Shown: positions 50,891-60,844, counted from the first letter of the stretch. The stretch: 64,000 nt of DNA from Trinickia mobilis (GCF_017315705.1 NZ_JAFLRF010000017.1:62001-126000); one strand, 5' to 3'. The notes: a model not told the origin generated them from the sequence alone. Numbers and translations: made by a program.

Positions 50891-52522
50891 GTGAACGAGC
50901 TCATAAAGACACCGGTTTTGATCGTTGGTGCCGGCCCTATTGGACTTGCGATGGCAATCGACCTTGGGTGGCGTGGAATTGAATGTACGTTGGTAGAGCG
51001 GGGCGATGGCAACATCGAACATCCACGCACGGGGTTGGTGGCTGTGCGGACCATGGAGGGCTTCCGCCGTTGGGGATTTGCCGACCGTGTTCGGGCGTGT
51101 GGGTTTCCAGAGGACTACAGGCTGTCGATGGTGTTTTGCACGAATCTGAACGGCTTTCTTTTAGATCGTGAGGATTATCCGAGCATGCACGAGGCGCCAA
51201 CGCCGGCGCAGACGCCCGAGAAAAAGCAGCGCTGTCCGCAGTTGTGGCTGCAGCCAATCCTAGCGAATGTCGCCGGGGAAAACCCGTTGGTTTCGATCCG
51301 CTATGAGCACCGTTTCGAAAGTTTCGTTGAAACCGATAACGCCGTGCGCTCCGTGCTGACAGATCTGCGTACGGGCAAGCTGATTACCGTCGAGAGTCAG
51401 TATGTCGTCGCCTGCGACGGGGCAACAAGTACTATTCGCGAGCAGCTCGGTATTACGATGCGAGGCCGCCTGCTAAGCTATTCGATCAATGTATTGCTGC
51501 GCATCCCTGGTTTCAACGAATCTCACGATAAGGGCGAGGCAGAGCGGTATCTCTTCGTGGGTCCGAACGGTACATGGGGCAACCTGACAGTTGTAGACGG
51601 GAGAGAAATCTGGCGCCTGACTGTATTGGGTTCTGAGGAGAAAATGGATCTGGACACCTTCGACGCCGGCGCCTACGTCCGCGAGGCGCTCGGCCGGGCC
51701 GACGTACCGTTCGAGGTGTTGTCGATCGTGCCGTGGCGACGTAGTGAAATGCTGGCCGAGCGGTTCGTCAAGGGACGCGTGCTACTGGCGGGTGATGCCC
51801 TCCACACAATGTCGCCCACTGGCGGAATGGGGATGAATACAGGGATTCAGGAAGTGCTGGATCTTGGCTGGAAGCTGCAAGGCGTTTTAGAAGGCTGGGG
51901 CGGTCCGGGCTTGCTTGATAGTTACGAACCCGAACGCCGGCCGGTGGCACAGCGCAATATTGACTTTTCGACGCAGAATTTCCGCGCGTGGAAGGATGCG
52001 CCAGATGCCGCTTCGGTTTGCGACGATACCGAGGAAGGCGAGCGCGTTCGCAAGCTCATTGGCAGCAGAATGCGCGAATCCACGCGGATCGAATGGGAGT
52101 CGCTCGGACTGCAGATCGGGTACCGCTACGACTATTCGCCTATCGTGGTGCCTGATGGTACAAGTGCGCCCCCCGATGATTACTCTATCTATGTGCAGAC
52201 GGCCCGTCCAGGGGCGCGGGCACCGCATGCTTGGCTCGAGGATGGTCGGTCGACGCTCGATCTGTTCGGTAAGGGATTCGTGCTGATGGTCTTTGACGGG
52301 GCGATGGAATCCGAAGTCAATCGCCTGCACGATGCACTGCGCGAACGGGGTGCACCGGTGACCGTACATGCGATAAGCGATGCCGCGATTGCAAAGCTCT
52401 ATGGCGCGCCGCTCGTGCTTGTTCGCCCCGACGGGCACGTCGCATGGCGAGGCATAACCACCGGCGATGCGACCGCGATCGTCGAAATCGTCACCGGATC
52501 TCGAATGGAGATCCCGGCCTGA
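50891..52522 (+). CDS. FAD-dependent aromatic-ring monooxygenase (MhpA/PHBH-like)
   Basis: I choose GTG 50891 (about 543 residues) because GGGAGGA (50878-50884) is six bases upstream; ATG 50771 would add 40 residues with no ribosome site. VLIVGAGPIGLAMAIDLGWRGI is the FAD-binding motif, VACDGATSTIREQLGI the DG motif, and GRVLLAGDALHTMSPTGGMGMNTGIQEVLDLGWKL the second FAD motif. The thioredoxin-like C-terminal domain (VLVRPDGHVAWRG) is that of MhpA-type hydroxylases. It probably hydroxylates a phenolic acid. It is followed by an aromatic-acid transporter gene 54 bases downstream. Confidence 0.88.
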   Translation: MNELIKTPVLIVGAGPIGLAMAIDLGWRGIECTLVERGDGNIEHPRTGLVAVRTMEGFRRWGFADRVRACGFPEDYRLSMVFCTNLNGFLLDREDYPSMHEAPTPAQTPEKKQRCPQLWLQPILANVAGENPLVSIRYEHRFESFVETDNAVRSVLTDLRTGKLITVESQYVVACDGATSTIREQLGITMRGRLLSYSINVLLRIPGFNESHDKGEAERYLFVGPNGTWGNLTVVDGREIWRLTVLGSEEKMDLDTFDAGAYVREALGRADVPFEVLSIVPWRRSEMLAERFVKGRVLLAGDALHTMSPTGGMGMNTGIQEVLDLGWKLQGVLEGWGGPGLLDSYEPERRPVAQRNIDFSTQNFRAWKDAPDAASVCDDTEEGERVRKLIGSRMRESTRIEWESLGLQIGYRYDYSPIVVPDGTSAPPDDYSIYVQTARPGARAPHAWLEDGRSTLDLFGKGFVLMVFDGAMESEVNRLHDALRERGAPVTVHAISDAAIAKLYGAPLVLVRPDGHVAWRGITTGDATAIVEIVTGSRMEIPA

Positions 52523-52576
52523 CCCAGGCAGCGCGCCAGCAGAACGCAATTAACGAGGTCCACCGGAGGCCACGCG

Positions 52577-53965
52577 ATGAATCGCACGCAGTATGACGTT
52601 GGTGAAGAGATAGACCGTCGGCGAATTGGCGGTCAACAGTGGTTGCTGTTCCTGCTATGCGGCTTGGTGATCTTGCTCGACGGATTCGATATTCAGATAG
52701 TTAGCTTCACTGCGCCGCTGTTGGCGGATCACCTTGGGAGCAAAGTGACTTCCTTGGGGCTGGTCTTCGCATCCGGATTGGCCGGTCTGACGCTCGGGTC
52801 ATTGATCGTCGGTCCGATAGCCGACCGATTTGGCCGGAAGCGGCTCTTGCAGTTGTCTTGCGTGATATTTGGCGTATTTACCGCACTTACAATATATGCC
52901 GACACGTGGGCGGCGCTGTTGGCGGTCCGCTTCTTCGCCGGTGTCGGTTTGGGAGGCGGCATTCCGAATGCGCTGGCACTTGTCGCCGAATACTCACCAC
53001 AGCGAGCACGAGCGCGGACTGTGGCAATCACGGTTAGTGCAACGCCCCTTGGTGCGGTAGTTGGTGGTATTGCGTTCTGGGCGCTGATTCCGCATTTCGA
53101 CTGGCACGTGGTGTACTGGATCGGAGGAATTGTGCCTGTCCTTCTGAGCATGCTTTTGGGTTGGCTGCTGCCAGAGTCGATCCGGTTTCTCGTCGCTGCG
53201 GGGTATGACAGTCGACATATTGCGAAGCTGTTGACGCGTATTGCTCCGGACTTCAGATATGAGGAAGGGGCGAGCTTTGTGAATCCCGATGTCACTCACC
53301 GCGGCGGGTCGGTCGCCCTGCTGTTTGCGGAAGGTCGAGCAGAGCGCACTTTGCTACTATGGGTGCCTTACTTCATGGTGTTCCTCATTTCGTTTCTGAT
53401 CTCAAGCTGGCTGCCTTCGATACTGAAGGAGGCAGGCTTGCCGTTGTCACGGGCCATGGTCGCACTCGTCACGTTTAATCTTGGCGGTGTTGCCGGCGCA
53501 GCTGGTCTTGGCAAGCTCGTCGATCGCTACGGTGTATACCGGATACTTAGTGGCGCTTTTGTGCTGTGTGCGGTGTCGGTCGGAGTGCTAGGTCACGCAG
53601 CCGGTGTTTACAACGGCATTTTGCTTATCATCTTCATCGTCGGGGTTTGCGTTCAAGGCACGATTTGTACGCTTTATGCGCTTGTTAGTGACGTCTATCC
53701 GACGGCGATACGTGTGACCGGAATCGGGTGGGCTGCTGCCATGGGGCGATTCGGAGCGATCTTTGGCCCATTGATCGGCGGCGCGATGCTGCAGGCCCAG
53801 TGGGGCATGTCGGGAGTGTTTGCCGCCGCAAGCCTGCCTGCATTGATTTCCGCGATAGTGCTTTTAAGACTCAATACGCTGAAAAACCGAGAAAGTGGCG
53901 CGTCCAACTGTTCGTCCGCGTCAGGGGAATTGCGCGAAGCGCGCGACACGCTGCCTCACTCGTGA
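52577..53965 (+). CDS. MFS transporter, aromatic acid:H+ symporter (AAHS) type
   Basis: This 462-residue protein has about twelve membrane spans. The AAHS signature LLDGFDIQIVSFTAPLLA lies in span 1 and GPIADRFGRKR between spans 2 and 3. A cytoplasmic loop at about 225-260 separates the halves. GGAGG lies 8 bases upstream of the start. It is encoded directly after the monooxygenase and so probably imports that enzyme's aromatic substrate. It meets the convergent citrate-synthase-like gene 39 bases past its stop. Confidence 0.9.
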   Translation: MNRTQYDVGEEIDRRRIGGQQWLLFLLCGLVILLDGFDIQIVSFTAPLLADHLGSKVTSLGLVFASGLAGLTLGSLIVGPIADRFGRKRLLQLSCVIFGVFTALTIYADTWAALLAVRFFAGVGLGGGIPNALALVAEYSPQRARARTVAITVSATPLGAVVGGIAFWALIPHFDWHVVYWIGGIVPVLLSMLLGWLLPESIRFLVAAGYDSRHIAKLLTRIAPDFRYEEGASFVNPDVTHRGGSVALLFAEGRAERTLLLWVPYFMVFLISFLISSWLPSILKEAGLPLSRAMVALVTFNLGGVAGAAGLGKLVDRYGVYRILSGAFVLCAVSVGVLGHAAGVYNGILLIIFIVGVCVQGTICTLYALVSDVYPTAIRVTGIGWAAAMGRFGAIFGPLIGGAMLQAQWGMSGVFAAASLPALISAIVLLRLNTLKNRESGASNCSSASGELREARDTLPHS

Positions 53966-54004
53966 AGAGACGCCGTCCGCGGGTGACAGCGCGGGCGGCG
54001 TGGA

Positions 54005-55357
54005 TCAATCACTACTCTTTGCTCCCATGTATTTCGCGCGCGGCCGCAGCATCGTGCCGGTTAGCCGTTGCTCGACGGCATGCGCGAGCCAACCAGAAGT
54101 ACGGCCAACAGTGTGAAGAAATGCTGCGGTGCCGGACGGCAGACCGAGCGCCCGAGTCGCTACCACAAGCGCAGCGAAGATATTGGGATACTGGCCGCTT
54201 GAACGCTCCGTGCTAACAATGAAATCGAGCACTGCGGGCGTGCCGCCCTGTGGCCGTTCGAGGCTGGCGACAAGGGCGAGCAGCGCGGCAGCGCGCGGGT
54301 CGCGCTCATAGAGCGGGTGATTGAAACAGGGCAGCCCCCCACGCGAATAGCCGGCGAGCCGGCTTTCGGGCCTCCCGCGAGCGCGTGTGAGCGCTTCGAG
54401 CATGATCTCCACATCGAATGTGCCGCCGACCTGCATCGGGCCGGACTGGACCTGTAAGGCGCTGGCGACGCACGCGTACAGGTCGGCACCTGTCGATGCG
54501 CAAATGCGCGCCGCAAAGGTGGGCGCAGCAAGCTCGTTTTCGGCCGAAAGCACCAGCGCTGCGTCGAGGATGCGGATCACCTCACTGTCCCTTTCGCGCC
54601 CGAGGCCGCGAGCAATGCATGCCGCCACCGTCTCACCTTCATTCGGAGGCAGGTATGTCCTTTTCGGTCCGATCAGCCCTGCTGCACCGCAAAATGTCTG
54701 AATGAGCTGGATTCCAGTCGAAACCGGATCGTGGGCACGGGTCGATGCTTCGAGAAGAGGGGAGGTGCTGATCAGGTGCGTCAGCAAGGTAAGCCATGCA
54801 AGCGGATTGATGTTGGGCGATTGAGCTTGGCGAGCGGCAGTATGCACGGATATGTCGGCAGGAATGACCTGTAAGGGCCAGACTACCTCTCGTGGATTCA
54901 GCACCCCAGTCCACAACAGTTCGGCGACGACTTCGAAGGAGCGCAAGTCTGTGACGAGGCGGGTGGCGAGATGGCCTCGATAACGTGGGCCCTGGTTAGT
55001 AATTTCGCTGATCCAGGTTTGTACGATTGGTTCGCCGTAACGCAACGTGTGCGATACATGCGGTTTTTCGAGGTGCCCGGGCGAGCGAGTGCGCAGCTTC
55101 TCCACATCTGACTTTAGATAGCGGCGGCGGCGCCCGTCCTTGTGCTTTGTCGTTCGGATCAGTCCGCGGCTGACGTACGTGTATAGCGACTCTTTTTTGA
55201 TCGATAGCATGTCGAGGGCCTCGTCGCTCGAAACGTATTCGACATCGTTAATGCGGCGTGGAGCCTCCTCCGCATGAGCCGACGCACGCGTGCCGTCATT
55301 GGGACGTCCATGGTCGTCTCCAAAGGTGGCAGATTTCCTGGTCGATCGTGGATCCAT
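54005..55357 (-). CDS. Citrate synthase-family protein fused to a helix-turn-helix
   Basis: In this 450-residue protein, residues 40-95 form an excisionase/MerR-like DNA-binding fold (YVSSDEALDMLSIKKESLYTYVSRGLI, RRRYLKSDVEKL). The rest is a divergent citrate synthase (SFEVVAELLWTG, HDPVSTGIQLIQTFCGAAGLIGP, AALVLSAENELAAPTFAARICASTGADLYACVASALQVQSGPMQVGG, FNHPLYERDPRA). The ENELAAPTF and HPLY segments correspond to active-site regions. Related HTH-citrate synthase fusions occur in proteobacteria with unknown role. Lying between two aromatic-catabolic transcription units, it may sense or condense an acyl-CoA product, which is inference. Confidence 0.87.
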   Translation of the reverse strand: MDPRSTRKSATFGDDHGRPNDGTRASAHAEEAPRRINDVEYVSSDEALDMLSIKKESLYTYVSRGLIRTTKHKDGRRRRYLKSDVEKLRTRSPGHLEKPHVSHTLRYGEPIVQTWISEITNQGPRYRGHLATRLVTDLRSFEVVAELLWTGVLNPREVVWPLQVIPADISVHTAARQAQSPNINPLAWLTLLTHLISTSPLLEASTRAHDPVSTGIQLIQTFCGAAGLIGPKRTYLPPNEGETVAACIARGLGRERDSEVIRILDAALVLSAENELAAPTFAARICASTGADLYACVASALQVQSGPMQVGGTFDVEIMLEALTRARGRPESRLAGYSRGGLPCFNHPLYERDPRAAALLALVASLERPQGGTPAVLDFIVSTERSSGQYPNIFAALVVATRALGLPSGTAAFLHTVGRTSGWLAHAVEQRLTGTMLRPRAKYMGAKSSD

Positions 55358-55539
55358 ATGTCGATGTTTTCTCAGGGTGGGCTAGCAGGCGTGTGGGAGC
55401 TATTAATCATAAGCCGGAAGCCCGGTTTCTACAAATATGTCGATTTCGTAATCGATCTATGCATCGAGTAGTCGACATACTACTATTCAGGTGTCCAACC
55501 TTCGTCCACTCGTCCATATCAAGCCTTAAGGAAACTCTC

Positions 55540-56676
55540 ATGAGTACTGCTAAAGAGCAGATTATCAGCCTTCAGCCAAAGTTCGACAGAACGCGTCAAA
55601 AGCTCGCGCTTGCCCGGCATTTGCCCGGCGAGGTGTATAGCTCGCGCGACATTTACGCGCTCGAGAAAGAAAAGATCTTTATGACGCATTGGCTCTCGGT
55701 CGCGCGGGTAGAGGAAGTCGCCAATGCGGGGGACTACATCACGTTCAGTGTGATGGGCGAATCAATTGTGGTCGCCCGTCCGTCCGCCGACGAAATCGTC
55801 GTGTATATGAATCAGTGTCTGCATCGCGGCGTGGAAGTCGCAAGTGGCTGCGGAAACAGCGAGGAATTCAGTTGCCCGTATCACGCCTGGCTTTACGGCA
55901 TCGACGGGAAACTGGTTTCCGCGCCGGGCATGAAGACCTGTGAGGTCGATCTTTCGCGGGCGTCGCTGCGGCGCGTACATAGCCATATCTGGCGTGGGTG
56001 GGTCTTCGTTAATTTTTCCGCCGAACCGATGCCTTTCGATGATTTCATCGAGCCGTACGAGCGCAGCTTGTGGTGGTTCAAAACAGACGAATGCAAGCTC
56101 GCTGACAAGGTCGTAATCGACGTCAAGTGCAACTGGAAATTCCTGACCGAGAATCTGATCGACATCTATCACGTTGGTGTGATCCATCAGAATACATTCG
56201 GGGGCTTCGTTAAAGGCGAGCAGCTCAAGTTCATGTTGGAGAAGGATGGGGGCTGGCACACCAGCTATGAAGCGAGGCCGCACTCGAAGAGCGGGGCACA
56301 GGTCTTCCCAACGCTGCCATGGGCGGCCGATAAGCCCTCGGGCATCGCATGTAAGGCCGGCATCTATCCAAACCTTAATCTGTCGATGCGCGCAGACAGC
56401 GTCCGTATGTGGCACGTATGGCCGATGATGCCTGATACCACCCGGATCATCTGTTATCTGCTGTTTCCGCCGGCGGCGTTCGATATTCCGAACTACGAAG
56501 AGGAGCTCGCGAAATATCGGGAGTTCGTCAAGCAGATCATCGCAGAGGATGCAGTGATGGTCGAGTCGCTGCAGAACTCGGCGGGTTCAAAGTTCTTCAC
56601 ACCTGGCCCGATGTCGCCGCTCGAAGAAGCGTTGTATCACATGGAAAATCACTACCTTGAATTAATGTCGGCTTGA
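55540..56676 (+). CDS. Rieske aromatic-ring oxygenase, alpha subunit
   Basis: ATG 55540 has AAGGA upstream and gives 378 residues. The Rieske cluster ligands are Cys93-x-His95 and Cys112-x2-His115 (CLHRGVEVASGCG, CPYHAW). The mononuclear iron site is Asp208-x2-His211-x4-His216 in ENLIDIYHVGVIH, and EDAVMVESLQ near the end is also conserved. No beta subunit gene is present, and the length suits alpha-only (alpha3) oxygenases. It is followed by a ferredoxin and a reductase, completing a three-component system. An aromatic substrate is likely but cannot be named. Confidence 0.92.
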   Translation: MSTAKEQIISLQPKFDRTRQKLALARHLPGEVYSSRDIYALEKEKIFMTHWLSVARVEEVANAGDYITFSVMGESIVVARPSADEIVVYMNQCLHRGVEVASGCGNSEEFSCPYHAWLYGIDGKLVSAPGMKTCEVDLSRASLRRVHSHIWRGWVFVNFSAEPMPFDDFIEPYERSLWWFKTDECKLADKVVIDVKCNWKFLTENLIDIYHVGVIHQNTFGGFVKGEQLKFMLEKDGGWHTSYEARPHSKSGAQVFPTLPWAADKPSGIACKAGIYPNLNLSMRADSVRMWHVWPMMPDTTRIICYLLFPPAAFDIPNYEEELAKYREFVKQIIAEDAVMVESLQNSAGSKFFTPGPMSPLEEALYHMENHYLELMSA

Positions 56677-56725
56677 AATGAGGCAGATGCCCGTCGAGGT
56701 GTGCGGCGGGCGACGGAGAAACGAT

Positions 56726-57040
56726 ATGACTGAGCAATGGAGACAGGTCGCAACGCTCAATGAGATTGGTGAGGGCGAAACGTTGCGCGTCGAGGTCGAG
56801 GAGGGTGCGATATGCCTCTATCGCATCGAGGGAGCTTTCTACGCAACCGATGACATGTGCACACATGGCCAGGCGAGCCTTGCCGACGGGCTGATCATCG
56901 ACGGCGCGCTAATTGAATGTCCGCTTCACGAAGGAGCATTTGATATTCGTACTGGCGCTCCCGCTCGTGCGCCATGCAAAAACGCATTGACATGTCATCG
57001 CGTTCGCGTCGAAGACGAGGCTGTGTTTGTTGAACTGTAA
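56726..57040 (+). CDS. Rieske-type ferredoxin
   Basis: ATG 56726 follows GGAG and starts a 104-residue protein. The [2Fe-2S] ligands are Cys45-x-His47 (MCTHGQASLADG) and Cys65-x2-His68 (ECPLHEGAFDIRTG). Such ferredoxins pass electrons from a reductase to the oxygenase. It lies 49 bases after the oxygenase gene and 87 before the reductase, all on the same strand. Confidence 0.92.
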   Translation: MTEQWRQVATLNEIGEGETLRVEVEEGAICLYRIEGAFYATDDMCTHGQASLADGLIIDGALIECPLHEGAFDIRTGAPARAPCKNALTCHRVRVEDEAVFVEL

Positions 57041-57127
57041 GCGGATCGACATAAGCACGCGCCGGTCGCTTGAGAAAGCATGAGAACGGATATTGACGAA
57101 CGCGCCAATCGCGCGGGGAACGGGCGT

Positions 57128-58354
57128 ATGACCACTAATATCGTGATAGTAGGGGGCGGGCAGGCGGGCGCATGGATCGCGCGGTCAGCACGCGAGGCGG
57201 GATTCCAAGGAACGGTGACGCTGCTCGGTGACGAGCCTCACTTGCCCTACGAACGTCCACCATTGTCGAAAGCCGGCTTGCTTGGCACAGGCGCAGCCTA
57301 TTCCCCGGTCTTTGAACGGGAGGATTACGAGAAACTGGATATCCGATTCGAGGCTGGCAAGCGAGTGATCGAGATCGAGCGCCCCAACCGGAAGGTCGTG
57401 TGCGCTGACGGCAGCCAGTATCCGTACGATCGCCTCGCGCTGGCGACGGGTGGCCGGGCGCGTCACCCCGTGTTTCCAGGCAGCGACCTTCCAGGTGTAC
57501 TGACCCTTCGTACTGTGGAGGATGCGGCGGCGATCGCCAGCAGGATGCGCGAGGGCGGGCATGCGGTCATTGTAGGCGGCGGCTGGATTGGGCTTGAGGC
57601 GGCGGCTGCCGCGCTGCAACGCGGCATGTCTGTAACGCTACTGGAAAGCGCCGAAAGGCTGTGCGCGCGGTCGCTCCCGCCTTTCATGTCGGACTTCCTT
57701 TTGGGCGCGCACCTTGGTCACGGGGTCCGGGTGATAACGAGGACGTCGCTGTCTAGTATCCGTGCAGCGGAAGGCGGTCAATTAATCGCGACCCTGGCAA
57801 CCGGCGCTCAAGATATCGAGCCGGCCGATCTTGTAGTGCTCGGCGTCGGACTGGCGCCAGACGTCGAATTGGCGGTGAGAGCCGGACTACACGTCGACAA
57901 CGGCATTGTTGTCGACGAGACGGGCGCAACGTCCGATCCAGAAATCTTCGCGGCGGGTGACGTGGCGAGTTTGCCCCTTTCCTGGCAACAGGATCGGCTG
58001 CGGCTGGAGTCATGGGCGAACGCGCAAAACCAGGGGATCGCGGTCGGTCGGACGATGGCGGGCGAACCGGTTCGCTACGACGACCTGCCATGGTTCTGGT
58101 CGGATCAATACGATATGAATATTCAGATGGTGGGGCTGTTCGCGCCGGGCCGTCAGGAAGTGCTGCGAGGCGATCCTTCCATGCAGCGCTTCTCGCTGTT
58201 CCAACTGGAAGAAGGGCGCATCGTGGCAGCAGCGTCGGTCAATGCTGCGCGTGACCTTAAGAGGGCGCGGCAGTTGATAAAGGACGCAAAAGTGGTGGAC
58301 GCGAACGCGCTCGCTGATTCAACGATCCCTATTAACCGGCTATCGTTGGTCTGA
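57128..58354 (+). CDS. FAD-dependent ferredoxin reductase
   Basis: I use ATG 57128 (408 residues), since MTTNIVIVGGGQAGAWIARSA gives the FAD motif at the very N-terminus; ATG 57080 is an alternative 16 residues longer. GHAVIVGGGWIGLEAAAAAL is the NADH-binding motif, LALATGGRARHPVFPG and PEIFAAGDVASLP are conserved FAD-contact regions, and the C-terminal reductase domain follows. It takes electrons from NADH for the Rieske ferredoxin and oxygenase upstream. It is the last gene of the operon. Confidence 0.92.
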   Translation: MTTNIVIVGGGQAGAWIARSAREAGFQGTVTLLGDEPHLPYERPPLSKAGLLGTGAAYSPVFEREDYEKLDIRFEAGKRVIEIERPNRKVVCADGSQYPYDRLALATGGRARHPVFPGSDLPGVLTLRTVEDAAAIASRMREGGHAVIVGGGWIGLEAAAAALQRGMSVTLLESAERLCARSLPPFMSDFLLGAHLGHGVRVITRTSLSSIRAAEGGQLIATLATGAQDIEPADLVVLGVGLAPDVELAVRAGLHVDNGIVVDETGATSDPEIFAAGDVASLPLSWQQDRLRLESWANAQNQGIAVGRTMAGEPVRYDDLPWFWSDQYDMNIQMVGLFAPGRQEVLRGDPSMQRFSLFQLEEGRIVAAASVNAARDLKRARQLIKDAKVVDANALADSTIPINRLSLV

Positions 58355-58599
58355 TGCCGCGAGCAGATGTGTGGTGGGCGAGTGCTGACTTGTCGTCCGG
58401 GTTGCGCGACACATGTACCCATGATCGCAGCGCTTTTGCTGCTTCCGCAGCGGAGGCAGCACCTAGCGAGGTGACGAGCCGACGGTGGGAGGCCGAGCCG
58501 CTCGCAGATCTGTGAAGTCGGGACAGCCGGCGGCTCCCTAAGCAGATGCCCGGCACGTTGGCCACGAGCCGTTTCGACAAGCAGCTCACGCGTGCCGTC
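58355..58599. other. Gap after the reductase gene with no clear gene
   Basis: The minus strand may carry scrambled transposase tail sequence, but nothing is clear enough to call. Confidence 0.3.
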
Positions 58600-59018
58600 C
58601 ATGAGACCCTGCAGCTTACCTCGTAAAGGGAGGCAAGGGTCTCCGTGGCTTCAAGTCCACGTAACCTGCCGTGGCGGCGCTGACCTGGTTCAGCCGTTGG
58701 CGAACCTCCTTCAATATCGTCAGGTGACCATGCCGTGTCATCGAGTCGGTCAGCGTTGGAATGAGCGCCTTTAGTCTTTTGCCGCAGATCCGATCGGCAG
58801 CCTCCCACAGCGTGATCAGCGCGCCCGCACCTCATCGTCATAGCGTCGCCGCGGACCGGGCTTCGCCCCTGAAGGCAGAGGCTTGCGGCACAGCGCACGG
58901 ATAGCGTGCTTGCGGTGATACCCAGTCACCTGAACAAACTCGTCCAGTATCTCGCGCTTCTCGTTCCGGTCAGAACGAGGGTGCCGACTGCCTCAGTCAA
59001 TTCACGTCGTGTTCTCAT
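58600..59018 (-). pseudogene. Broken transposase (integrase-core IS type)
   Basis: Read leftward from 59018, frames MRTRRELTEAVGT, EKREILDEFVQVTGYHRKHA then IRALCRKPLPSGAKPGPRRR, and LITLWEAADRICGKRLKALI then PTLTDSMTRHGHLTILKEV follow in three different phases. They belong to the N-terminal part of an integrase-core IS transposase. At least two frameshifts and the loss of the catalytic part make it dead. Confidence 0.75.
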
Positions 59019-59554
59019 GTGAGCCGTCTCGTCATGAGTCGTCCCCGCCAGCATCCCTTTCGACGCTGTCAAGGTACATCATTCATCACGGAAATAGTGT
59101 TCCTCTCCAATGGCAATTGGACTGCGTATCGAATTTCGAGGAACTTATGCAGTGCGGCTAGCTAGTCGCGTTCGCCCGTATGTCAGCTGAAACGACAACG
59201 AGCGGCCAACTATCGCCGTGGGATCATCTCAACGCAGATAAATACAAGCGACGCGCCGATCGCGTTGCGCCGGAGACATGCAATGCCTGCTCGACCACCC
59301 ATTTTCGTGTTGCGCGATTTCGTGCTGGAACAGTTGCCGGTATCTCCTCACTGTTACACGCGATTTAGGTAGTAGTCCAAATCTATTCATCCGACCGCGC
59401 TAACCGGAATTCCCGAGGTTTATCACCTATATGACATGACCATACTGAATGGTATTGGGAATTCGTAGCGGTATTGAAGAAACAAATGAAACCTCGTGCG
59501 CCGTGATCGCGGTAACGGCCGGACGTTTCAGCTAACTAAGGAAAGTTGACAAAC
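59019..59554. promoter_or_regulatory. Porin leader region
   Basis: There is no credible gene in these 536 bases. AAGGAAA (59538-59544) is the porin ribosome site. The open frame at 59180-59368 has no support. Confidence 0.4.
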
Positions 59555-60736
59555 ATGTCGAAGAAGCTTTTTGTTATCGGGGCGCTTGGAACGTTAGCAG
59601 TAGCAGGGGGCGCACACGCACAGTCGTCTGTGACGCTGTACGGGATTCTCGACGACGGCCTGCTTTTTAGCTCGAACTCGGCTGGCCACCGACAATATTT
59701 GCTGCAAGGCGGTGTCTTGCAGTCAAGTCGCTGGGGGTTACGCGGAACAGAAGATCTGGGCGGCGGTCTAAAATCGATTTTTGTACTCGAGAGCGGTTTT
59801 GATCCCAGTACAGGAAAGAGTCTTCAAGGCGGTCTTCTATTTGGACGTCAGGCGTACGTCGGTTTATCAAGCCCACTGGGAGCTGTGACGCTGGGTCGGC
59901 AGTACGATTCAGTGGTGGACTTTGTCGGCAGACGATCGTTGTCGATTGACTGGGGCGGCGCTATCGTTGACCACGCGGGCGACGTCGACAATTTCAACAA
60001 TTCTACTCGAGTCAATAATGCGATTAAATATTCGAGCAATACTTACGCAGGGTTCAAGTTCGACGCGTTATACAGTTTAGGAGGCGTTGCTGGCGACGTA
60101 TCCAGGAATCAGATTTACTCGGCTGGCCTTGGGTATGAAGGCGGGTCGCTTGTTTTTGGCCTTGCCTATCTGAACGTAAGGAATCCGAATGTGAGCTTTT
60201 TTGGAAATGCCACGACCGGGACCGCATCACCTGCAACCGCCAATATAGCGTCTCCTATATTTAGCGGTTTTGCTTCCGCACATACCTATCAGAACCTTGC
60301 GGTATTCGCTACATACACGGTTGGTGCTGCTACCATCGGTGGGTACTTTTCAAACGTCAAGTTCAGTGGACTGGGGGATCTCAGTTCCGGTCCGAATCCC
60401 TCACCGACGCTGCACTATTCCGGGCAGGCAATCCTGAACAACGCCGAAGTGAGCATCAAGTACGAGTTGACGCCTTCGGCGGTGCTGGGCGTGGGCTACG
60501 TGCATACCAACGTTAGCTCAGTCAACGGTCTTGATGGGTCGAGGTACAACCAGTTGGAGGCTAGCGCTGACTACTTCCTATCGCTGAAAACGGACGTGTA
60601 TCTGACTGGGGTTTATCAGAAGGCGTCAGGAACTAACTCGCGTGGCGTGCCTGCCGTGGCTGCGATCAACTTGCTTACACCGTCATCGAACGAAAAGCAG
60701 GCCGCTGTCCGCGTGGGTATACGTCATAAGTTCTGA
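59555..60736 (+). CDS. Gram-negative general porin (OmpC-like)
   Basis: ATG 59555 starts a 393-residue protein with signal peptide MSKKLFVIGALGTLAVAGGAHA. The mature protein begins QSSVTLYGILDDGLLF, the standard betaproteobacterial porin start, and ends VGIRHKF with a terminal Phe. SRWGLRGTEDLGGGLKSIFVLESGF and LGAVTLGRQYDSVVD are conserved strands and loop. The trimeric barrel admits small solutes. Lying beside the aromatic genes, it may be the entry route for their substrate. The terminator is 109 bases downstream. Confidence 0.93.
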   Translation: MSKKLFVIGALGTLAVAGGAHAQSSVTLYGILDDGLLFSSNSAGHRQYLLQGGVLQSSRWGLRGTEDLGGGLKSIFVLESGFDPSTGKSLQGGLLFGRQAYVGLSSPLGAVTLGRQYDSVVDFVGRRSLSIDWGGAIVDHAGDVDNFNNSTRVNNAIKYSSNTYAGFKFDALYSLGGVAGDVSRNQIYSAGLGYEGGSLVFGLAYLNVRNPNVSFFGNATTGTASPATANIASPIFSGFASAHTYQNLAVFATYTVGAATIGGYFSNVKFSGLGDLSSGPNPSPTLHYSGQAILNNAEVSIKYELTPSAVLGVGYVHTNVSSVNGLDGSRYNQLEASADYFLSLKTDVYLTGVYQKASGTNSRGVPAVAAINLLTPSSNEKQAAVRVGIRHKF

Positions 60737-60844
60737 ACAGAACCCAAGGGCTCCGGCCTGCAAGAAATGCGTGAGTCGACGAAAACGTAAAAGGACTCGA
60801 TATGGAAAGCGACACTTCAAGGTTGCGGTGCAAATTCGGTAAGC

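Noticed and set aside
59180-59368. A 62-codon frame upstream of the porin
   Set aside because: No ribosome site or recognisable product; probably part of the leader region.
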